Assembly: GCF_039641995.1 (NCBI RefSeq)
Contig: NZ_CP087714.1
Location: 1,364,001 to 1,428,000 of the forward strand
From: Geoglobus acetivorans
Lineage (GTDB): Archaea; Halobacteriota; Archaeoglobi; Archaeoglobales; Archaeoglobaceae
Reading direction: 5' to 3'
Length of the DNA stretch: 64,000 nt
The position numbers and the translations under genes were made by a program. The notes under the pieces are model-generated. The model was not told where the DNA came from. It saw only the letters and a list, made by a program, of their open reading frames with translations, and searched no databases. Positions 1-8,888 of this stretch are shown piece after piece; the first letter of the stretch is position 1; each line of letters starts with the position of its first letter.

Positions 1-2115
1 TCTCAGCGCGAGCCTTGCCAACTGGACGATTGCCTCTTCCTTGGTCTCGACTGCAACAAGCAGTGAATCTGGGGCAGGTTCGATGTTCATCTTCTTTCTG
101 GTCTTTATGTCATATGCCCACCACTTTTCAGGCTTGTAGTATCTGCCTATGTATGCCCTTCTGTATTTGGCACCATGCGGTCCAACAACGACCGGAACAC
201 CGAGTCTGTTGAAGCCTGTTGCAATACTTGCAGCCTTGTGGCTGTACGGTCCCCAGCTGAATCCAACAGCACCAACTCTGTTCAGGATGTAGTCTGCAAT
301 TTCGGCATAGTTTCCTCTGAGCGGCCTCATTGCGAAAATGCTCGCAACCTTCATTGCCACACCGCTTATGTGTGAGTTGGACACGCAGCTTCCGGTGTTG
401 ACGAGACCACCTGCATCGAATATGCCAGGATATTTCTCAAACAGGGTCTGCCCCTCTTCATCCTTGAGCATGCCTATGTCCATTGCGTGGCAACCTGATG
501 TTACCACGATATATCTTCTCTTGAGGAATTCCTCAAGTATCTCTCTTATCGACTGCATTTCGTCCGGGAAGTTTATGCAACCAACAGCTGCAATAATTCC
601 GGGAATCTGACCCATGACAATGGGCTGACCGACGTTTCTCACTTCAGTATCCTGTATCGGACCTCTGCCGACTCTGGTCTTACCGCTTTTGTTGTAGAGC
701 TTTTCAAAGTTGCTTGCCATTATCACGTTAATGATTTTAATGTTCTTCGGGCATGCCTGCTCACACTTTCCACATGCAAGACACTGTTCTTCAAGATATC
801 CGAGCTTGCTCAGGTCTTTTGTCTTCTGGGCGTGAGCCATTCCCTGGTCGATTCTCAGGTTGTGTGGGCAGGTGAACACACAGCTCATGCACTGCGTACA
901 CTTGTTGATCTCACCCCAGAGGTCCTCGTCCGTTTCGAAGAATCTGTATTTTCTCTCGCCACCGTGCTTCTTGAACACCGCCTCAGCAACAAGTGGAGCA
1001 ACCTGACCAACCTTTTCAGGATCTGACAGGAAAACGCCCGGAAGCTTTCCGCTTACGAGAGCATCGACAATCTTGTCAACTGGCCAGTCGCTCACGTCCG
1101 GCAGCCCTCTTATTGCTGCATCGCTTGTGGCGATGAGCGGGATTCCAACGGCCTTACATGCCTCGAGCAGGTCTGCCCTAATGCACTGCTCGTCGCTTAT
1201 CAGCACATCCGGCAATCCAGACCTTATAACTCTGAGCTGATAGCTTATTGGCCCGAAAATCTTTGTTTTTGAACTGACTCTCGTCATGTCATGCGCCGTA
1301 CAGCAGAGTCCGGCAATCTCGAAGTCATCGATTCTTCCCTGCTCTTCAAGATATTCCACAACCGGCCTTGAATACATCACGTTATGGCCAACAACGACAA
1401 TAACTGGTTTGCTCTTGTCGACAATCCCAAATCCGGTATCTACAAGAGGAGTATCCTGCTCGGCTTTAGGCAGGTTATATGCCACGATCTGGGCAATGTC
1501 AGCCACTTCCATACCTATGTGGTCTGCCATACCTACATGCATGGCCTTGCTTTCGTAATCTATGAAGCTCTCCTCATTTCCTATGTGTGTTGCGTGCAGT
1601 ACTTTGACGATCTCTTTTTCAGCCCAGTCGAGAGCTTCTCTCAGATCTCCGAGAGTTCTTGGCTTTATGCCGATGATCGTCCTAATATTTGGAGCCTCTA
1701 CATTTATGTCTCCACCCAGGTCTATTGGAAGGTCCTCACCATAATCCTCAATCAGGTGATCAAGAAGGTGCCTTGCATGGGCTGTGTGGGCGGCAGCACC
1801 AATACAGCATGCGATAGTAACGAGTCTTGCCTTGGCTGTTTTCAGGTCAATGCCGCACGCACCCCTCTTGTTCATGGATAGGTCACATGGGCCCATCGTA
1901 CAGAGGTTGCAGTAGTCAGACATCGGAGCATAGAAAGGTTCAAACCTTTCGAGCAGTTTGTGATCCCACTTCCTCAGTTCAAGAATACCGGGCTTTGGTG
2001 TGGGTCCCATTGGCTCGGTCCATTCTTCCTCTTCTTCGACTACCTTTCCTATCTTTATACTTACGTTTCTCATCTCATCTATTGCAAACAAACCTTTTTT
2101 AAGTTCGAAAGCCAT
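1..2115 (-). CDS. cdhA: CO dehydrogenase/acetyl-CoA synthase complex, alpha subunit (partial)
   Basis: Alpha subunit of the archaeal acetyl-CoA decarbonylase/synthase complex, a cytoplasmic Ni-Fe-S enzyme that interconverts CO and CO2 in the reductive acetyl-CoA pathway, here most likely run oxidatively. The reading frame is open for 705 codons and leaves the window at its left edge; the family is about 800 residues, so roughly 100 C-terminal residues are missing. Visible Fe-S ligands are C69, C72, C77 and C87 (CNLCTMGPC...GACG), and further in two ferredoxin-type motifs (CLACGKCEQACP and CTQCMSCVFTCP). The ATG at 2115 follows GAGGTGGT; an overlapping ATG at 2120 is out of frame and stops after 13 codons. 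It lies downstream of the fwd genes on the same strand but has its own promoter. Confidence 0.95.
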   Translation of the reverse strand, partial: MAFELKKGLFAIDEMRNVSIKIGKVVEEEEEWTEPMGPTPKPGILELRKWDHKLLERFEPFYAPMSDYCNLCTMGPCDLSMNKRGACGIDLKTAKARLVTIACCIGAAAHTAHARHLLDHLIEDYGEDLPIDLGGDINVEAPNIRTIIGIKPRTLGDLREALDWAEKEIVKVLHATHIGNEESFIDYESKAMHVGMADHIGMEVADIAQIVAYNLPKAEQDTPLVDTGFGIVDKSKPVIVVVGHNVMYSRPVVEYLEEQGRIDDFEIAGLCCTAHDMTRVSSKTKIFGPISYQLRVIRSGLPDVLISDEQCIRADLLEACKAVGIPLIATSDAAIRGLPDVSDWPVDKIVDALVSGKLPGVFLSDPEKVGQVAPLVAEAVFKKHGGERKYRFFETDEDLWGEINKCTQCMSCVFTCPHNLRIDQGMAHAQKTKDLSKLGYLEEQCLACGKCEQACPKNIKIINVIMASNFEKLYNKSGKTRVGRGPIQDTEVRNVGQPIVMGQIPGIIAAVGCINFPDEMQSIREILEEFLKRRYIVVTSGCHAMDIGMLKDEEGQTLFEKYPGIFDAGGLVNTGSCVSNSHISGVAMKVASIFAMRPLRGNYAEIADYILNRVGAVGFSWGPYSHKAASIATGFNRLGVPVVVGPHGAKYRRAYIGRYYKPEKWWAYDIKTRKKMNIEPAPDSLLVAVETKEEAIVQLARLALR

Positions 2116-2240
2116 ACCATACCACCTCACATATCGAATCCAATTATCAGATTTTCTGAATCTCAGATTTTGTGTTTTATATGCTGCAATTTGGCTATTC
2201 CTGACATCTCAGTAATGCAGCAATATAAAACATTACCTAT
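2116..2240 (-). promoter_or_regulatory. cdhA promoter with palindrome over the start-site region
   Basis: On the minus strand a TATA box (CATATAAAAC, 2175-2184) predicts a transcript start near 2153. A perfect-arm palindrome TCTGA-GAT-TCAGA (2155-2167 in plus coordinates) lies between TATA and the predicted start, a position where a bound repressor would block transcription. A second TATA-like element (TTTTATATTG) lies at about 2224-2233. Promoter assignment is by position and motif; the operator role is inference. Confidence 0.5.
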
Positions 2241-2250
2241 TTTTTCCATG

Positions 2251-2266
2251 TTAAAATAAAATAAAA
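2251..2266 (-). terminator. T-rich terminator after fwdD
   Basis: Directly behind the fwdD stop codon the minus strand reads TTTTATTTTATTTTAA, the T-rich tract typical of intrinsic archaeal termination. It would separate the fwd operon from cdhA, which has its own TATA box. Confidence 0.45.
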
Positions 2267-2656
2267 TTACGTTAACACTTTTTGCATAATTTCTTCAGGT
2301 TTAGTAACACTACCCTCCACAGGTTCAATCGTAGCCTGAAACCTCTTGAAATCGTCGAAATCTGTGAGATATGAGCTGTATATGCTGTTTGGCATAAATG
2401 CTCCATCGTCAGGAGCAGTATCTGATATCAGGACTTTGAGATTTACGCTCCGCCCTTTAGCCGTAACCTTCACAATATCTCCCTCTTTGAAACCATTTTT
2501 CTTTGCAAAATCATCTGTGAAGTATATTACTGCCGATTTTTCGACAAATTCTTCGCTAAATTTGCCTTTGTCCATCGCCTCGACCTGGTAGCTGAGCCTC
2601 CCGACAACCACTTCCACACTTACCTTTTTCAGGAATTTTGAGAACTGGAGAGGCAT
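2267..2656 (-). CDS. fwdD: Formylmethanofuran dehydrogenase subunit D
   Basis: 129-residue protein made of one molybdopterin-dinucleotide-binding domain (double-psi barrel type). It is the small subunit that, with FwdB, completes the pterin site of formylmethanofuran dehydrogenase, which interconverts CO2 plus methanofuran and formylmethanofuran. The family-like stretch is 'GDIVKVTAKGRSVNLKV' followed by 'DGAFMPNSIYSSYL'. Its ATG abuts the fwdB stop codon with no gap, so the two are co-transcribed and translationally coupled. Length matches the family (about 130). It could belong to either the tungsten or molybdenum isoenzyme; the sequence does not decide. Confidence 0.88.
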   Translation of the reverse strand: MPLQFSKFLKKVSVEVVVGRLSYQVEAMDKGKFSEEFVEKSAVIYFTDDFAKKNGFKEGDIVKVTAKGRSVNLKVLISDTAPDDGAFMPNSIYSSYLTDFDDFKRFQATIEPVEGSVTKPEEIMQKVLT

Positions 2657-3874
2657 TCAGACCACCTCCAGCAGTCTGCCGAGAATACGCTCGTCGTTGA
2701 TTTCCTTCTCAAACAGAGGTTTCAGCTCAACTCTGACACCATCACTCCTGATCATCGTTCCACCTGTCTCCACTCCGGCAATTGCTGATGGCAGGACAAC
2801 CTTGGCAAATCTGCCGGTAAATGTCTCTCTCGGGTCAATCACGATTGTGTTTATTTTTGCCAGTTTTTTCGCATATTCAAACGGCAGGGAATTTAGAGGG
2901 TCAGTACCAATTATCACAGCGGTATCTATTGCATCGTTTTCGAGAAGTTTGTGGAATGCGAACTCGTCTGAACTGCGCTGCTCTCTGAAGCTGTACCGGT
3001 TGATTTCACCTGTTTTCTCAAACATCAGTTCGTTGAACCCCCTCATGTTTGGATGGCAACCGGCCGGGATGAAGTAAACTCCTGTTCTTTCGTTTAACCT
3101 TGCCATGAGGTTTTTAAACGGGTCATAATTGCCTTTCAGCCCGTATTTCAATCCAAGTCCTCCAAATATAACGTTGAAGTCCGCTTTTTCCATTTCTTTC
3201 AGGATTCTGGGTATGTCGTTGACGAAAATTGACGGAGCTTTTCCGTCGAGAGCCTGATTGAACGCCTCGATCAGCTCCAGATCGTCCCTTATCTGAAGAA
3301 ATCTGGCATTTTTCTTGGCAAGCTTAGCTGTATGGGTTTTTCTAACATCGATGACCACGAGAAATCTGTCTTCCTCGTAGCCACGCTGCCTTTTTCCGCC
3401 TCTCGGATAGTATGTGTATCGGGACATGTGTCTCGAGAGGCTGTGGTACGCATCACTCCCCCAGTATGTGATCACGTATGCGTTATTCTTGACCTCTTCG
3501 AGTGTGGTGCTGGGCAGTTCTCCTTTCAGAATCGTTTCCACAAAATCTCCGAGGCAGAATGTTGAGTTGTCGTCTATGTATGCTCCTTTCTTTTCCGCAA
3601 GTTTTATCGCAAGCTCCTGGACTTCGAGGGTTGTTGTGTCCAGTCCGTAAATTGCAAGTTTTTCCGAACTTTGAATCAGCTCCTGAGCCTTCTCGATAGC
3701 CTGCTCGAAGTCGGCACTTTTTCCGTCAACCATCGGTTCAGCCCTTGAGAGCCTGTAGTTCAGAAATATTCCTGCACCTCTTCTGCAGGCGTTAAAAACA
3801 GTTTTTACGTCGCCCTTTTCTGTCTCTATTTCAATGTCATCACACAGACATGAGCATCCCGCACATGTGTACAT
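2657..3874 (-). CDS. fwdB: Formylmethanofuran dehydrogenase subunit B (catalytic)
   Basis: 405-residue catalytic subunit holding the Mo/W-bispterin and one [4Fe-4S] cluster. N-terminal Cys residues C4, C7, C9, C11 and C30 supply the cluster ligands (CAGCSCLCDD ... ACRRG). C107 in 'NSTFCLGDF' sits where the family has the metal-ligand Cys (or selenocysteine), so this is a Cys enzyme. The remainder has the FdhF/DMSO-reductase fold with late signatures such as 'IVIDPRETFTGRFA'. Slightly shorter than the usual 430 residues. First gene of this complex after the Fe-S subunit (4-nt gap) and directly followed by fwdD. FwdA and FwdC are not in the window. Confidence 0.93.
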   Translation of the reverse strand: MYTCAGCSCLCDDIEIETEKGDVKTVFNACRRGAGIFLNYRLSRAEPMVDGKSADFEQAIEKAQELIQSSEKLAIYGLDTTTLEVQELAIKLAEKKGAYIDDNSTFCLGDFVETILKGELPSTTLEEVKNNAYVITYWGSDAYHSLSRHMSRYTYYPRGGKRQRGYEEDRFLVVIDVRKTHTAKLAKKNARFLQIRDDLELIEAFNQALDGKAPSIFVNDIPRILKEMEKADFNVIFGGLGLKYGLKGNYDPFKNLMARLNERTGVYFIPAGCHPNMRGFNELMFEKTGEINRYSFREQRSSDEFAFHKLLENDAIDTAVIIGTDPLNSLPFEYAKKLAKINTIVIDPRETFTGRFAKVVLPSAIAGVETGGTMIRSDGVRVELKPLFEKEINDERILGRLLEVV

Positions 3875-3878
3875 TCCA

Positions 3879-4388
3879 TCACCCCTCCAGAAAACTTATT
3901 GCATCGCTTGGGCAGTTCTCTCTGCATGCTACACAGAGTATCCTGTTCTTACCGTATCTTCTGCACCTCTGGACGTTGATTATTTTAAGCACCCCATTTT
4001 CCAGCCTGTAAATGGGATCGTCGATTTTCGGTCCAAACCCGCTTCCCGATCCGTAGGCATCTTCTGCTGCGTGCACAGGGCACACAACAATGCAGTTTGC
4101 ACATCCCGTGCATTTGCTTTCATCGACAATCAGTCCTGTTTCACTTGCCTCTTTCAGGGGTTCGAGCATTTCAAGGAGCTGTTCTTTTTGTTTTGTGTAT
4201 TTTTCCTCTTCAAAAAGAGGTGTGCATTCTTCTATCTGCTTATCTCTGTTGACAACCTTGAAGGCAAAGGCCATGCACGTTTGCTCGCCGCATTTCTTGC
4301 AGTTGGTTTTCGGTAAAAGTTTGTAAATCTCCATTGGTGTGATCGGCATTGAAGAGAGTAGGTTTCTTAATAATTTAACGTTTCGCAT
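3879..4388 (-). CDS. Polyferredoxin-type Fe-S subunit associated with formylmethanofuran dehydrogenase
   Basis: About 169 residues. The N-terminal third is an Fe-S domain of the type found in CdhE/AcsC (PF04060-like: CKKCGEQTC, then a fourth Cys in 'EECTPL'). The C-terminal part holds two ferredoxin clusters (CTGCANCIVVCP and CVACRENCP, with an extra 'QRCRRYG'). Placed first in the fwdB-fwdD operon, it probably passes electrons to or from the dehydrogenase, the job of FwdF/FwdG in methanogens, although the domain order differs. The start is uncertain: an ATG at 4388 is used here, a TTG at 4406 is in frame, and neither has a strong ribosome site. Confidence 0.75.
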   Translation of the reverse strand: MRNVKLLRNLLSSMPITPMEIYKLLPKTNCKKCGEQTCMAFAFKVVNRDKQIEECTPLFEEEKYTKQKEQLLEMLEPLKEASETGLIVDESKCTGCANCIVVCPVHAAEDAYGSGSGFGPKIDDPIYRLENGVLKIINVQRCRRYGKNRILCVACRENCPSDAISFLEG

Positions 4389-4440
4389 TTTTGAATCTCT
4401 AATCAATAGTCATTATGGTGGGAGAAAAAAACAATGAAAA

Positions 4441-4458
4441 CATTTATAAAAATGTAAT
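4441..4458. promoter_or_regulatory. Shared TATA box of divergent fwd and pgi genes
   Basis: A near-symmetric ATTTATAAAAAT element lies in the 67-85 bp between the divergent genes. Read on the plus strand it places the transcript start at or next to the pgi ATG (4474), making that mRNA leaderless. Read on the minus strand (TTTTTATAAAT) it predicts a start near 4419 for the fwd operon. The box is seen directly; use in both directions is inference. Confidence 0.5.
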
Positions 4459-4473
4459 TTAAAATAACAGACC

Positions 4474-5184
4474 ATGAAACCGGTGGTAGATTTTGAAAGA
4501 TTCAAGCCCGATATCAGATACGCTTACGATTTAAAACCGGTTTTGCGTCAGCCTGATGAACTTAAGGATAACTTTCCGGCATATTTCATGTACAGGGATG
4601 CTTATTTAACCGGAGAGGATTGGGAGAAGATAAAAGAGGCAGGTTTGAGATATGACTACACTATAACTCCTCCAGCAGTTATCGGGGACGAGTACATAAA
4701 GACCTATGGCCACTACCACCCCAAGGCTGGAAAACTCAGCTTTCCTGAAGTTTATCAGGTCATTGAAGGAAAGGCGCTTTTTATAATTCAGAAAAGGAGC
4801 AATGAGGATGATCAGATTGAAGATGTTGTGGCTGTGGAGGTTGAAGAAGGAGAGATCATAATTGTTCCTCCTGAATATGGTCATGTTATGGTAAACAGAA
4901 CTGACAGGAGGCTGGTAACCTCCAACTGGGTTTGCAGGAATTTCAGTTCGATTTACGAGCCATATACCAATCTCAGAGGCGCGTGCTATTATCTGACCCG
5001 GTTGGGATGGGTGAAAAACACGAATTATGCTGCGGTCCCTGAATTAAGGTTCGCCAGGCCCAATCAGATTCTTGATGTATCCGGGGACATGTATGACCTC
5101 GTAAACGAGATTGAAGTGCTTGAATTCCTCGCTGACCCGGATGGGTATGAAGATATGTTCAAAAAAGCTTTAAAGTTCGATTAA
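4474..5184 (+). CDS. pgiA: Glucose-6-phosphate isomerase, archaeal cupin type
   Basis: 236-residue metal-dependent isomerase interconverting glucose-6-phosphate and fructose-6-phosphate, unrelated to the bacterial/eukaryotic enzyme. The single cupin barrel shows GHYHP (H80, H82), 'FPEVYQV' with E92, and H137 in 'VPPEYGHVMVN', the expected metal ligands. Homologues in Pyrococcus and Archaeoglobus use Fe/Ni/Mn. The start ATG lies 25-30 nt behind a TATA box, so the gene is probably leaderless. Its last 15 bp overlap the convergent nadE gene. Likely role here is gluconeogenic sugar-phosphate supply, as complete glycolysis is usually lacking in this order. Confidence 0.93.
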   Translation: MKPVVDFERFKPDIRYAYDLKPVLRQPDELKDNFPAYFMYRDAYLTGEDWEKIKEAGLRYDYTITPPAVIGDEYIKTYGHYHPKAGKLSFPEVYQVIEGKALFIIQKRSNEDDQIEDVVAVEVEEGEIIIVPPEYGHVMVNRTDRRLVTSNWVCRNFSSIYEPYTNLRGACYYLTRLGWVKNTNYAAVPELRFARPNQILDVSGDMYDLVNEIEVLEFLADPDGYEDMFKKALKFD

Positions 5185-5946
5185 GGCCCTTACAGGTGCT
5201 ATTGGGGGAAGTTCCCGTTTATGCCTGCTTTTTTCAACCATTTCGATAACCTTCTCAACATCCTCTGCTGTCACTCCAGCTTTTTTCACGATATCTTCTT
5301 TTTTCAACCCGCTCTCAATTCCCTTCAGTATTCTGTCGAGCCTGTCATAGCTTATTCCCATTTCTCCCTCGTCTGTCTGACCCTGCCACAGTCTTGCTGA
5401 AGGCTTCTTTTTCACGATTCTTTCTGGAATTCCCAGGTATTCTGCGAATTCGAAGATCTCTGTTTTGTACAGATCTCCAATGGGCAGAAAGTCGACTCCA
5501 CCATCACCGTACTTTGTGAAGTAGCCGGTCTTCAGCTCGCTCTTGTTTCCTGTGCCTGCAACGAGCCTGTTCATTCTGTTGGCGTGATAGTATGTCAGAC
5601 TCATCCTCACCCTCGGTTTTATGTTGGCAAAGGCAATACTATCGCTGTCTCCAAGAATCTCCGAATACTTATCAACAACAGGGTTTATTTCGATAATTCT
5701 GTGTTCAATACCCAGCCTTTTACACACTTCCAGCGCATCTTCCACGTCCTCTTCAGGAGTTACGCCCTTTTCGGGAAGGAGCAGGCCAAAAACTCTTTCA
5801 GGTCCCAGAGCTCTTACACTCAGATATGCCACGACGGAGCTGTCAATACCTCCACTGAGGGCAACAACAACTCCGTCTGCATTTGCCATCTCGACTCTCT
5901 TTTTTATAAACTGGCAGATTCTTTTCTCAATCTTCTCCCAGGTCAT
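5170..5946 (-). CDS. nadE: NH3-dependent NAD+ synthetase
   Basis: 258-residue amidotransferase-free NAD synthetase converting deamido-NAD, ATP and ammonia to NAD. The PP-loop is S31-S37 (SGGIDSS), and the family signatures 'GTGNKSEL' and 'GYFTKYGDGGVDFLPIGDLYK' (given in part) follow. The start chosen is the ATG at 5946, preceded by GGAGGGATAAG and sitting 1 nt behind the argF stop codon. An upstream in-frame extension to 6033 would run into argF and is rejected. Forms an operon with argF. Confidence 0.95.
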   Translation of the reverse strand: MTWEKIEKRICQFIKKRVEMANADGVVVALSGGIDSSVVAYLSVRALGPERVFGLLLPEKGVTPEEDVEDALEVCKRLGIEHRIIEINPVVDKYSEILGDSDSIAFANIKPRVRMSLTYYHANRMNRLVAGTGNKSELKTGYFTKYGDGGVDFLPIGDLYKTEIFEFAEYLGIPERIVKKKPSARLWQGQTDEGEMGISYDRLDRILKGIESGLKKEDIVKKAGVTAEDVEKVIEMVEKSRHKRELPPIAPVRALIEL

Positions 5947-5947
5947 C

Positions 5948-6856
5948 TTATCCCTCCAGCAGTCTGAGAAGTATTGCCTTCTGTGCATGCAATCTGTTTT
6001 CAGCCTGATCAAAAACGACCGAGTGTGGACCATCTATCACATCGTCTGTAATTTCCTCCCCTCTGTGTGCCGGAAGGCAGTGCATGACTATGACATCTTT
6101 GTGTGCGAAACTTAAAAGTCTTTTGTTTACCTGATATGGCTGGAATATCCTGTTCCTTTCATCCTTTTCTTTTTCCTGACCCATTGAGGTCCACACGTCC
6201 GTATATATAACATCTGCGCTTCTGACAGCCTCTTCAGGTTTGTCTGTAAGCTCAATCTCGGCTCCCGTCTTTTCGGCCCTTGAGAGTATCCTCTCGTCAG
6301 GCTCATACCCTTCTGGCGTTGCGATTCTCATTTCAAATCCGAGCAGAGCCGATGCGAGTATCATTGAATTGCAGACATTGTTTCCATCTCCGACCCACGC
6401 CAGTTTTATATCGAAACTGCCCTTCTTTTCTCTTATGGTCTGCAGGTCGGCAACAATCTGACAGGGATGCTCGAGATTGCTCAGACCGTTGATAACAGGA
6501 ACATCGCTGAATCTTGCAAGCTCAGTGATGGTTCCGTGGTCTCTTACTCTCGCCATTATTCCGGAGACGTATCTTGAAAGGACTCTTGCCGTGTCTGCTA
6601 TTGTCTCCCCTCTGCCAAGCTGGAGGTCATTCCAGTTTAAGTAGATGGCATGGCCACCCATATCGGTCATTGCAACTTCAAAACTGACTCTCGTTCTTGT
6701 AGATGGGAGTTCAAAAATCATTGCGAGCGTTTTATTTTTCAGGTAATCTCTGAAGATTCCCCTCCTTCTTTCATCCTTCAGGTCTTCTGCCAGTGTTATT
6801 ATCTCGAGTAGTTCATTTTTTGTTAAGTCTGATATGGACGTGAGATGTTTTACCAT
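5948..6856 (-). CDS. argF: Ornithine carbamoyltransferase
   Basis: 302-residue enzyme making citrulline from ornithine and carbamoyl phosphate in arginine synthesis. Carbamoyl-phosphate binding motif STRTR (about residues 52-56), HPCQ (about 130), and the ornithine loop 'HCLPAHRG' are all intact, separating it from aspartate carbamoyltransferase. Length equals the family norm. Upstream gene of an argF-nadE operon; no argR-type site is obvious. Confidence 0.96.
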   Translation of the reverse strand: MVKHLTSISDLTKNELLEIITLAEDLKDERRRGIFRDYLKNKTLAMIFELPSTRTRVSFEVAMTDMGGHAIYLNWNDLQLGRGETIADTARVLSRYVSGIMARVRDHGTITELARFSDVPVINGLSNLEHPCQIVADLQTIREKKGSFDIKLAWVGDGNNVCNSMILASALLGFEMRIATPEGYEPDERILSRAEKTGAEIELTDKPEEAVRSADVIYTDVWTSMGQEKEKDERNRIFQPYQVNKRLLSFAHKDVIVMHCLPAHRGEEITDDVIDGPHSVVFDQAENRLHAQKAILLRLLEG

Positions 6857-6895
6857 GTCGAAAGGCAGAATTGAAATTTAAAAAATGTTTCTGAT

Positions 6896-8371
6896 TTAAC
6901 CGCTGTAGAACTTTAGTCTGTAAACGTTCCCACCGGGCTGATATACAGCAACGTTTCCCGGTACGGGGTTGAGGTTTACCTTTTTCTGAAACTCTGTCTG
7001 GCTCTGCCAGGTTGAGGAGTTTATCACAAAAACTCCTCTGTAAAATCCAGTTCCATAGGTGTGAACGTGTCCGGAATGAATGACATCGGGAACATCATCG
7101 ATTACAAGATAATCCTCTTTCTCCGGAGCTATTGGACTTCTCTCTCCATATAGTGGTGCAAGGTGCCTCCGTTTTAGAAGTTCCATAACCGCTTCATGTG
7201 GCCTCTCATAACTGAGTCTTGGAACTCTGGAGATTATATCGTCAAGGCTCCTTCCGTGGTACAGCAGTACTTTGATTCCCTCGACGTCAACGTAGGCAGG
7301 ATTTCCAACGTGTATGACGTTTTTCGGGAAAAGAGAGGAAAACTCCTTTGGCAATGCTGGTTGGGGCTCTGCCTGCCTTACTGCATCGTGGTTTCCTGGA
7401 GAGAGGATTATTTTGATGTCCTCCCGAATCAGGTCGAACTGTTCTGCGGCAAACTCATACTGCTGGTAGATGTCGAGTATCTCAAGCTCTTTTTCCTGGT
7501 CGGGGTAGATGCCAACGCCGTCCGTCAAATCTCCTGCCACGAAAATGTATTTTACCGAGTGAGCCAGTTCGTTGAGCTTTTCGTTTTCACTCTCACCATT
7601 CAGCCATTTCACAAATCGACTCCACTCTTCTTTCAGGAACGTATTGCTGCCGAAATGAACGTCTGAAATAAAAACCATCAGAAAATCCCTGCGTTTTCTG
7701 TTTCCGTTGCTTATGGGAACGTCCGGAAAAATAATTCTGTCTGCGATTATGCTTCTTCCTCTCAGTCTGCCCGCAACACCAATGACTTCATCTCCGAAAA
7801 GCTCCATAACCTGCTCCTTTACTTTTCCTTCAGCGTAAACGCGAACTCTGCCAGTTTTATCTTCAAGCTCGAACATGGCCTTTGACGAATCGAGTTCCCT
7901 CACATTGTCTGCAAAACCTATGACCTCGACCTCTTCCATTTTAATCCTGCCGAGGGAACCTATTGGTATGGCCTTAACTCTCGGTTTCAGAATTGAATAG
8001 AGCTTCTCGTATCTGGAATTGAAGTAGGCAACGAAATCCTCCACTGTCCCTCTGCATGTTGATTTTCCGGTTACGTCTTTCAGAATTGAGATCTGTCCTT
8101 TACTTTCGACTTCTTCTTTCGGAGTATCTTTCAACCCGGTGTCGAAAACCTTTTTTTCCTCTCTCCCTGATGAAAGTTCTTTCAAAACATCGGAGATATC
8201 TTCGGGAGTTATTATGAATGAGCCATTGCATTTCCTACATGCGTAATCAACTACTCTATCTACGTCAACTCCACTGTTGATAATGAGTTTTACAGCTTCA
8301 GGATGGACATTTTTTCCGTTGAGGGCGAATTTTGCCACCACGGTTCTTGTATCGATACTTTTAATAACCAT
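6896..8371 (-). CDS. polB: DNA polymerase II (polD) small subunit DP1
   Basis: 491-residue small subunit of the euryarchaeal replicative D-family polymerase, supplying 3'-5' proofreading. The middle holds an OB-fold and the C-terminal half a calcineurin-like phosphoesterase with all metal motifs: 'DVHFG', 'GDLTDG', 'PGNHD' and 'HSGHVH'. The ATG at 8371 follows a GGGGG tract; 20 additional in-frame codons upstream (to 8431) run into the divergent signal peptidase gene and are rejected. The two divergent start codons are only 19 bp apart. The large subunit DP2 is not in the window. Confidence 0.94.
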   Translation of the reverse strand: MVIKSIDTRTVVAKFALNGKNVHPEAVKLIINSGVDVDRVVDYACRKCNGSFIITPEDISDVLKELSSGREEKKVFDTGLKDTPKEEVESKGQISILKDVTGKSTCRGTVEDFVAYFNSRYEKLYSILKPRVKAIPIGSLGRIKMEEVEVIGFADNVRELDSSKAMFELEDKTGRVRVYAEGKVKEQVMELFGDEVIGVAGRLRGRSIIADRIIFPDVPISNGNRKRRDFLMVFISDVHFGSNTFLKEEWSRFVKWLNGESENEKLNELAHSVKYIFVAGDLTDGVGIYPDQEKELEILDIYQQYEFAAEQFDLIREDIKIILSPGNHDAVRQAEPQPALPKEFSSLFPKNVIHVGNPAYVDVEGIKVLLYHGRSLDDIISRVPRLSYERPHEAVMELLKRRHLAPLYGERSPIAPEKEDYLVIDDVPDVIHSGHVHTYGTGFYRGVFVINSSTWQSQTEFQKKVNLNPVPGNVAVYQPGGNVYRLKFYSG

Positions 8372-8390
8372 TTTTAAACCCCCAGATATC

Positions 8391-8888
8391 ATGCAATCAA
8401 AGCTTGTGGGATTAATCAAGGATATTCTCACTACACTTATAATTGTTGGTGTGGTTGCAGGTGGAGGCTATCTCCTGACCGGGACCTGGCCATTCATGGT
8501 TGCCGTTCAGAGCGGTTCGATGGAACCAAACCTCCATATCGGCGATGTTGTTTTCCTTGTAAGCCCTGAGAAGAAGGAGATTATCACCTATCTGGAGGGG
8601 AAGGAAAACGGATACAAAAAATTCGGAGACTATGGTGATGTCATTGTTTACAGACCGAATGGTGACCCGTCCAGAACGCCCATAATACACAGAGCGATAA
8701 CATTTGTACACAAGGGTGAAAAAATAGGTGGCTATGTTGCTGAGAACGATGGCTATCTGACAAAGGGCGACAACAACCCTGTTATGGATCAACCACTCCT
8801 TTCAAAGCCCGTTAAGAAGGAATGGATTGTGGGAGTTGCTGTGTTCAAAATACCGTATATTGGATACTTCAGACTTCTGTTCGGTTAA
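8391..8888 (+). CDS. sipS: Signal peptidase I, archaeal/ER type
   Basis: 165-residue membrane-bound signal peptidase removing Sec signal peptides. One N-terminal transmembrane segment (about residues 9-28), then the catalytic Ser in 'VQSGSMEPNLHIGD', the box 'DVIVYRP' and 'PIIHRAI' with the catalytic His typical of archaeal/ER enzymes (His in place of Lys), and the Asp-containing 'GDNN' motif. Lacks a long C-terminal domain. Start is the ATG at 8391; TTTTTAAA about 20 nt upstream may be its TATA, giving a leaderless mRNA. The gene end overlaps convergent taw2 by 20 bp. Confidence 0.92.
   Translation: MQSKLVGLIKDILTTLIIVGVVAGGGYLLTGTWPFMVAVQSGSMEPNLHIGDVVFLVSPEKKEIITYLEGKENGYKKFGDYGDVIVYRPNGDPSRTPIIHRAITFVHKGEKIGGYVAENDGYLTKGDNNPVMDQPLLSKPVKKEWIVGVAVFKIPYIGYFRLLFG

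Noticed and set aside
2267-2277. TTACGTTAAC resembling the island operator
   Set aside because: It lies in the last codons of fwdD on the minus strand, with no TATA or upstream element near it; chance match.
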